Assembly (NCBI GenBank): GCA_964487285.1
Contig: CAZAPZ010000055.1
Coordinates: 1-10,286 of the forward strand
Length of the DNA stretch: 10,286 bases
Direction: 5' to 3'
DNA from: CAZAPZ01 sp964487285
GTDB lineage: Bacteria; Campylobacterota_A; Desulfurellia; JAADFJ01
Below are positions 6,926 through 10,286 of the stretch, in pieces (position 1 is the first letter of the stretch; every line of letters starts with the position of its first letter). The notes beneath the pieces are model-generated. The model searched no databases. It saw only the letters and a program-made list of their open reading frames with translations, and was not told where the DNA came from. The translations under genes were made by a program, and so were the position numbers.

Positions 6926-7117
6926 AGATTGGCAATGAAACCGATGACTCTGTTAACTCATAAACGATCTTAAATCTCAAATTGGTTTCTTCTGCGTTGT
7001 AAATCCTGGCAGAATTGCAGGGCCGTTGCCAAGATTTGTACCTCGCCGCCGGATTAGGATTTTTAATTTGAATGCCTGAAATCAGTAGAGATGTTTTAAA
7101 AAAAAGGAGATATAAAA
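6926..7117 (+). other. Structured spacer between nrdD and the glycyl-radical gene
   Basis: There are 192 untranslated bases within the operon, partly GC-richer than the flanks. AAACCGAT (6938-6945) can pair with ATTGGTTT (6981-6988), eight pairs with one G-U. AAATCCTGG (7001-7009) can pair with TTAGGATTT (7054-7062), nine pairs with two G-U, and TGGCA/TGCCA (7007-7011/7027-7031) is an alternative inner hairpin. No open frame joins the two nrdD parts across it. Its role could be mRNA processing, stability or setting subunit ratio; it does not match any RNA family I know. Confidence 0.35.
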
Positions 7118-7291
7118 ATGAAAGATATTAATGTAAGAATTAGCGAATTGGAAAATGAAAAATGTAATGTAAAAGGCGCGAAATGCGAAGTTTATTCAAG
7201 GGTAGTAGGATATCTCAGACCGGTTAGTCAGTGGAACATCGGCAAAAAAGAGGAGTTTTGCCAGAGAAAAACTTTTGATCTTGCGCAATAA
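7118..7291 (+). CDS. Free-standing glycyl-radical subunit/domain of class III ribonucleotide reductase
   Basis: This 57-residue protein carries exactly what the upstream NrdD lacks. VYSRVVGYLRPVSQWN (25-40) and the following GKKEEFCQRKTF (42-53) match the C-terminal glycyl-radical loop of class III reductases, with G31 as the residue expected to hold the radical. Residues 4-18 have a short heptad pattern (I4, I8, L11, V18), and C16 and C23 might add to a metal or redox site. The start is strongly supported by AAGGAG, 7-8 bases before the ATG at 7118. It lies 192 bases after nrdD and 40 bases before nrdG, whose product would activate it. It is in the same reading frame as nrdD, but stop codons lie between, so it is not readthrough. 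By inference it docks onto NrdD like a detached C-terminus. A decayed fragment is unlikely given its intact motif and ribosome binding site. Confidence 0.88.
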   Translation: MKDINVRISELENEKCNVKGAKCEVYSRVVGYLRPVSQWNIGKKEEFCQRKTFDLAQ

Positions 7292-7331
7292 TTAAGAAAG
7301 CTGCAATTGTCATGAAGGCCATGTATTTATA

Positions 7332-8015
7332 ATGTTAATAGGCGGATTTCAAAAATTTTCACTAATTGACTATCCGGGTGAAATCTCAGCGATAGTTTTT
7401 GGTTTCGGATGCAACTTGAGATGTCCATACTGCCATAATCCGGAGCTGGTAAATATGACCTCACCTGTTATTCCGGAAGAGGAAATATTGAACTTTTTAA
7501 AACAACGGATAGGAAAACTGACCGCCATTTCGATTACGGGGGGTGAGCCGACCATTCAGGAAAATCTGCCGGAATTTATAGCTGAGATTAAGGAAATGGG
7601 TTTTTTGGTAAAACTGGATACAAACGGCAGCAATCCCGATATGTTAGAGAAGCTGATCAAAGATAGATCGATTGATTATGCGGCAATGGACATAAAAATG
7701 CCTCTTAATCGATACAATGAGCTGTCTATCGGTGATTGCAGCACGCTGATAGGAAAGAGTATAAAGATTATTGTCTCATCAGATATAAATTATGAGTTCA
7801 GAACAACTGTTGTAAAATCGCTTCTATCTAAAGATGATATTCTAAAAATAGGAAAGACAATCTCTGGGGCTGATATCTGGTATCTGCAGAGATTTGTCCC
7901 GACAAAAACTTTGGATCCGTTATTTATTAATGAGAATAGTTATCGGGAATCTGAATTAAAAAAAATAGCTGTGGAATTGGAAAAAAATTATGTGCATAAA
8001 TGCACTGTCAGATAA
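7332..8015 (+). CDS. nrdG: Anaerobic ribonucleotide reductase activating protein (radical SAM)
   Basis: This activase uses S-adenosylmethionine and a [4Fe-4S] cluster to make the glycyl radical on the reductase. It has 227 residues, typical of the longer NrdG2-like activases. The radical-SAM motif C27-xxx-C31-xx-C34 (GCNLRCPYCHNP) binds the cluster. TGGEPT (69-74) and LDTNG (95-99) are the usual SAM-binding strands, and MDIKMP near residue 120 is also typical of this group. The N-terminal GGFQKFSLIDYPG is a signature of NrdG2/pyruvate-formate-lyase-activase-like proteins. The ATG at 7332 overlaps the stop of a six-codon frame (TAATG), and AAGG lies upstream at a long spacing, so translation may be weak or coupled. 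It is the third gene of the nrdD - glycyl-radical - nrdG operon, and its natural target here would be G31 of the small protein encoded just upstream. Confidence 0.92.
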   Translation: MLIGGFQKFSLIDYPGEISAIVFGFGCNLRCPYCHNPELVNMTSPVIPEEEILNFLKQRIGKLTAISITGGEPTIQENLPEFIAEIKEMGFLVKLDTNGSNPDMLEKLIKDRSIDYAAMDIKMPLNRYNELSIGDCSTLIGKSIKIIVSSDINYEFRTTVVKSLLSKDDILKIGKTISGADIWYLQRFVPTKTLDPLFINENSYRESELKKIAVELEKNYVHKCTVR

Positions 8016-8402
8016 TAACACTGACACGAAAGGTAGAATTATTACCATTAGCCACCTCGAAAAACAGCCATTTGAAAAAATATTTCTTATATTGAATATA
8101 TAGAACGGTAGATTTGATATACGAAATACAATAATGAGATGCTTTAAAAGTCAAATGGCGACATGCACTTATTTACTCACCTACCCGATAATGCACTGGA
8201 GCAAAAGCGAGTAGTCGGGGTAAAGGGAAAGGAAGAAGAATATATCTATCATGTAGATATCGTATGGATAAGAAACTTGAGCGATAAAGAACATTTTCCG
8301 CTTCCAGCCACACCAAATACGGTGGGAGCAAAATAGGACATAAAACGTCCAAGACAACCGTTAAAATATATTATAGGAAAAGAAAATAGTTTCGTAATCT
8401 TC
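8016..8402. other. Gene-poor stretch between nrdG and the trp promoter
   Basis: These 387 bases show no clear intrinsic terminator for the nrd operon and no recognised gene. The only item of note is the 57-codon open frame at 8163-8336 listed separately. An imperfect hairpin (TACCCGA 8182-8188 with TCGGGGTA 8215-8222) lies inside that frame and may be chance. Confidence 0.5.
8163..8336 (+). CDS. Hypothetical small ORF, possible gene remnant
   Basis: This is a 57-codon frame with a protein-like composition, including KGKEEEYIYHVDIVWIRNL and EHFPLPATPNTVGAK. It has no hydrophobic segment and no motif I recognise. The frame is open a further five codons upstream of the ATG, back to a TAA at 8145. 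There is no Shine-Dalgarno sequence, so it may be the surviving 3' end of a lost gene rather than an intact one. It lies in the untranslated gap between the nrd operon and the trp leader. Chance cannot be excluded at this length. Confidence 0.25.
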   Translation: MHLFTHLPDNALEQKRVVGVKGKEEEYIYHVDIVWIRNLSDKEHFPLPATPNTVGAK

Positions 8403-8430
8403 TTGACAAAACTTTTTTTTAGTTTATGGT
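8403..8430 (+). promoter_or_regulatory. Promoter of the trp operon
   Basis: A consensus TTGACA (8403-8408) and TATGGT (8425-8430, 4/6) are spaced by 16 bases. Transcription would start near 8437, directly before the leader peptide frame. No TrpR-like operator is obvious. Confidence 0.6.
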
Positions 8431-8438
8431 TTTTGGTT

Positions 8439-8501
8439 ATGAATGTAATGATTAACAGATTAAACAATTTATTCGGATGGTGGTTTAGCAACATGAGCTA
8501 A
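8439..8501 (+). CDS. trpL: Trp operon leader peptide with tandem Trp codons
   Basis: This frame of 20 codons (or 17 from the second ATG at 8448) contains two adjacent tryptophan codons at 8478-8483 and ends MS-stop at 8499-8501. It is followed by competing hairpins, an intrinsic terminator and trpE, the hallmark of ribosome-mediated transcription attenuation. Ribosomes would slow at the Trp pair when charged tRNA-Trp is scarce. No Shine-Dalgarno sequence is visible. The predicted transcript start (~8437) leaves little or no leader, so translation may start leaderless or from 8448. The peptide itself is not expected to have a function. Confidence 0.82.
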   Translation: MNVMINRLNNLFGWWFSNMS

Positions 8502-8585
8502 CTGCCAATTGCGGGTTAGTTCAAAAAAGGACTAATCCGCAGACTTAAAAAAGCCTGCACGGGTTATCCTGTGCAGGCTTTTTTT
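8495..8585 (+). promoter_or_regulatory. Trp attenuator: competing RNA helices
   Basis: Three successive helices share strands. Segment 1 (8495-8505) pairs with segment 2 (8511-8522): 11 pairs, one bulged G, loop of 5. Segment 2 also pairs with segment 3 (8529-8540): 12 pairs around an A6 loop. Segment 3 also pairs with 8560-8569, the top and loop of the terminator hairpin: 10 pairs, one bulge. Segment 1 includes the leader stop codon, so the ribosome position there would decide which helices form. The pairings are seen; the regulatory logic is inferred. Confidence 0.6.
8547..8585 (+). terminator. Intrinsic terminator in the trp leader
   Basis: GCCTGCACGG (8553-8562) pairs with CCTGTGCAGGC (8568-8578) with one bulged T and a 5-base loop. 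The stem is flanked by six A residues and followed by seven T residues (8579-8585). It lies 150 bases before trpE and so acts as an attenuator, not an operon end. Confidence 0.92.
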
Positions 8586-8737
8586 GTTTATATAATAGAT
8601 TCAGGCTGGAAAACCAAATAAAAAAGATATTAGGCAGAAAAATGCACTATTTTAAACTTAAAAAAGAGAGGCTGCTGCAATCACAATGAATAAAATTTAG
8701 GTGACAGCATCAGTTATGAATTATGGAGGTTTATTGT

Positions 8738-10147
8738 ATGAAACGATATAATGTAAAAGGAAAAAAGAATTTGTATCTATTTACAGAAAGTTTGACCGGC
8801 GATTTGGAAACACCGATAACACTGTTTCTCAAATGCCGCTCGCTTGGCGCTCCTTATCTGCTTGAAAGCGCTGAAGCTGACAGTTTATGGGGGAGATATT
8901 CTTTTATCGGTATTAAACCGATGAGATATTGGATTTTGAAAAAAAATAAACTTGAAATTACAGACATGATGTCCAACCCGATTGAAACGGTAAAAACAGA
9001 GCAACCGTTTTATGAGATGTCGAAGCGATTTAATAAGATTACAATTCCCTCAGGTCTTCCAAGGTTTATCGGAGGGGCTGTCGGCTTTATAAGCTACGAT
9101 GCCGTTTCTTTAAGCCTGCCTCTTGATATCAAGTCGGAAAAATACGATGATTTTCCTATCGGTATGTTTGTTGAAACTCAAATGGTACTGGTTTTTGACA
9201 GCTATATGAAAAAAATTGAAATTATTCATATATCTGAAGCAGATGATGAAAAAGCGGCACAGCTCGACATAGATCTTGTGAGAAACCGCCTCAAATATTC
9301 TGTTGTTGAGTCAGGATGCGTGATATCCGATTTTCATTCGCTCACCAAAATGGAGCAATATAAAAACAATGTTGCCAAAGCAAAAAAACGTATTATAGCC
9401 GGAGATATTATTCAGGTTGTGCTGGCAAAAATTTTATCAGGAGAAATATCAGGCGATCCTTTTTATTTATATCGTCAACTTAGAAGAATCAACCCGTCAC
9501 CCTACCTCTTTTTTCTTCAAATGTTTGACTATTTTATGTTGGGATCATCGCCTGAAACACTTGTAAGACTTGAAGGCGATACAATATCAACCAGACCGAT
9601 TGCAGGAACAAGAAGACGCGGAGGAGAAAAAACCGAAGATGACAGATTGGAAAAAGAACTTACACAAGATCGAAAAGAACTGGCAGAGCATACAATGCTT
9701 GTTGATCTCGCAAGAAACGATGTAGGAAGAATAGCAAAGCCCGGAACGGTAAGGGCGGATAATCTCTTTCATGTGAGAAAATACAGTCATGTTATGCATA
9801 TGGTATCTGACGTATCGGCAAAACTAAAAGATGGAGAGGATGCATTTTCCGTTTTAAGGTCATGTTTTCCTGCCGGAACAGTAACGGGTGCACCAAAATT
9901 GTCAGCCATGAGGATAATCGATAAACTTGAAGATTACGATAGAGGGCCGTATGCAGGTGCCTGCGGCTATTTTTCATATAACGGCAATATGGACATGGCA
10001 ATAACAATAAGATCGCTTTTCGGGCATAAAAGAAAGATATACAGCGGTGTTGGAGCGGGCATAGTATATGACTCCGATCCCAAACGAGAATGGATTGAAA
10101 CAGAAGAGAAAGCTGCATTTATTAAGGATATAATACGGGAGAAATAA
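8738..10147 (+). CDS. trpE: Anthranilate synthase component I
   Basis: With the TrpG glutaminase, this enzyme makes anthranilate from chorismate, the first committed step of tryptophan synthesis. It has 469 residues from ATG 8738. That start is chosen over the in-frame ATG at 8723 because GGAGG (8725-8729) lies inside the upstream codons, 8 bases before 8738. The N-terminal domain carries LLESAE (41-46), the conserved LLES element of the tryptophan feedback site, which favours TrpE over PabB. The chorismate-binding domain has all usual blocks: RPIAGTRRRGG, HTMLVDLARNDVGR, FPAGTVTGAPKLSAM and GAGIVYDSDPKREWIETEEKA. It follows the attenuator leader with its Trp codons and is one base from trpG, so it is the first structural gene of a trp operon controlled by attenuation and by product inhibition. 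Confidence 0.96.
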   Translation: MKRYNVKGKKNLYLFTESLTGDLETPITLFLKCRSLGAPYLLESAEADSLWGRYSFIGIKPMRYWILKKNKLEITDMMSNPIETVKTEQPFYEMSKRFNKITIPSGLPRFIGGAVGFISYDAVSLSLPLDIKSEKYDDFPIGMFVETQMVLVFDSYMKKIEIIHISEADDEKAAQLDIDLVRNRLKYSVVESGCVISDFHSLTKMEQYKNNVAKAKKRIIAGDIIQVVLAKILSGEISGDPFYLYRQLRRINPSPYLFFLQMFDYFMLGSSPETLVRLEGDTISTRPIAGTRRRGGEKTEDDRLEKELTQDRKELAEHTMLVDLARNDVGRIAKPGTVRADNLFHVRKYSHVMHMVSDVSAKLKDGEDAFSVLRSCFPAGTVTGAPKLSAMRIIDKLEDYDRGPYAGACGYFSYNGNMDMAITIRSLFGHKRKIYSGVGAGIVYDSDPKREWIETEEKAAFIKDIIREK

Positions 10148-10148
10148 A

Positions 10149-10286
10149 ATGATTTTGATGATTGATAATTACGATTCGTTTACATACAACATAGTTCAGT
10201 ATATAGAACAATGCGGCAAATCTGTTGAAGTGATATATGCTGATAAAGTCAATGTTAAAAATATTAGCATAAATTATGATGCTATT
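10149..10286 (+). CDS. trpG: Anthranilate synthase component II (glutamine amidotransferase), 3' truncated by window edge
   Basis: Only the first 46 codons are in the window. MILMIDNYDSFTYNIVQY is the conserved start of class I glutamine amidotransferases of the TrpG/PabA family, where the DNYDSFTYN block forms the first strand and loop of the domain. The catalytic Cys-His-Glu triad is beyond the edge. The ATG follows the trpE stop by one base, with GGGAG at 10137-10141 inside trpE as ribosome binding site, so the two subunits are probably translationally coupled. The partner and position point to TrpG; the same protein could also serve PabB, as in organisms with a shared amidotransferase. 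Confidence 0.93.
   Translation, partial: MILMIDNYDSFTYNIVQYIEQCGKSVEVIYADKVNVKNISINYDAI

Noticed and set aside
6926..7117. Intron or intein splitting nrdD
   Set aside because: No intein motifs, too short for a typical group I or II intron, and the downstream gene has its own strong ribosome binding site and ATG, so an independent gene is the simpler reading.
8182..8222. Imperfect hairpin TACCCGA/TCGGGGTA as a small RNA or terminator
   Set aside because: Large irregular loop, no following T-run, and no match to a known RNA family.
8249..8494. 81-codon minus-strand frame opposite the trp leader
   Set aside because: It is antisense to the trp promoter and leader peptide, which have independent support, and its composition is that of AT-rich noise.
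8723..8737. Upstream ATG as the trpE start
   Set aside because: The GGAGG used for the ATG at 8738 lies within this extension, and nothing suitable precedes 8723.
9792..10118. 108-codon minus-strand frame inside trpE
   Set aside because: It is opposite the highly conserved catalytic end of trpE; its composition is a reflection of that coding strand.

Overview
The window looks like the chromosome of an AT-rich bacterium able to live anaerobically: it has an oxygen-sensitive class III ribonucleotide reductase with its radical-SAM activase, a ferritin-like/FNT membrane protein and a tryptophan operon. Nothing here fixes the lineage. A Deferribacterota-like or low-GC proteobacterial source would fit, but that is a guess. 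No rRNA, tRNA, CRISPR array or insertion sequence was seen.

Layout. Positions 2-487 hold the 3' end of a primary sigma-70 gene. Next, on the same strand, is an unusual fusion of a di-iron ferritin-like domain with a formate/nitrite-type channel (608-1900). Its stop codon overlaps that of a convergent EamA/DMT transporter (2775-1897). After a gene-poor stretch comes a minus-strand MFS transporter of the fosmidomycin-resistance type (4352-3144). A near-perfect Fur box and a sigma-70-like promoter that would give an almost leaderless mRNA lie upstream of it.

The centre is a deoxynucleotide-synthesis operon. A promoter and a cobalamin riboswitch (4621-4757) precede nrdD (4886-6925). This NrdD has an ATP cone, the catalytic barrel and the zinc-site motif, but it stops before the glycyl-radical motif. 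The missing piece is a separate 57-residue gene (7118-7291) with its own strong ribosome binding site, followed by nrdG (7332-8015). The reductase therefore appears to be split into a catalytic subunit and a glycyl-radical subunit. The leader offers a simple OFF switch: a 9-nt segment can pair either with the 3' strand of riboswitch stem P1 or with the nrdD start region. B12 would then shut down a B12-independent reductase.

The right end is the start of a trp operon: promoter, a short leader peptide with tandem Trp codons, mutually exclusive RNA hairpins ending in a strong intrinsic terminator, then trpE (8738-10147) and the first 46 codons of trpG (from 10149). The leader helices suggest a five-segment attenuator in which the terminating ribosome, not the stalled one, masks segment 1. 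About 390 bases between nrdG and the trp promoter contain no recognised gene, only a 57-codon open frame of unknown meaning.
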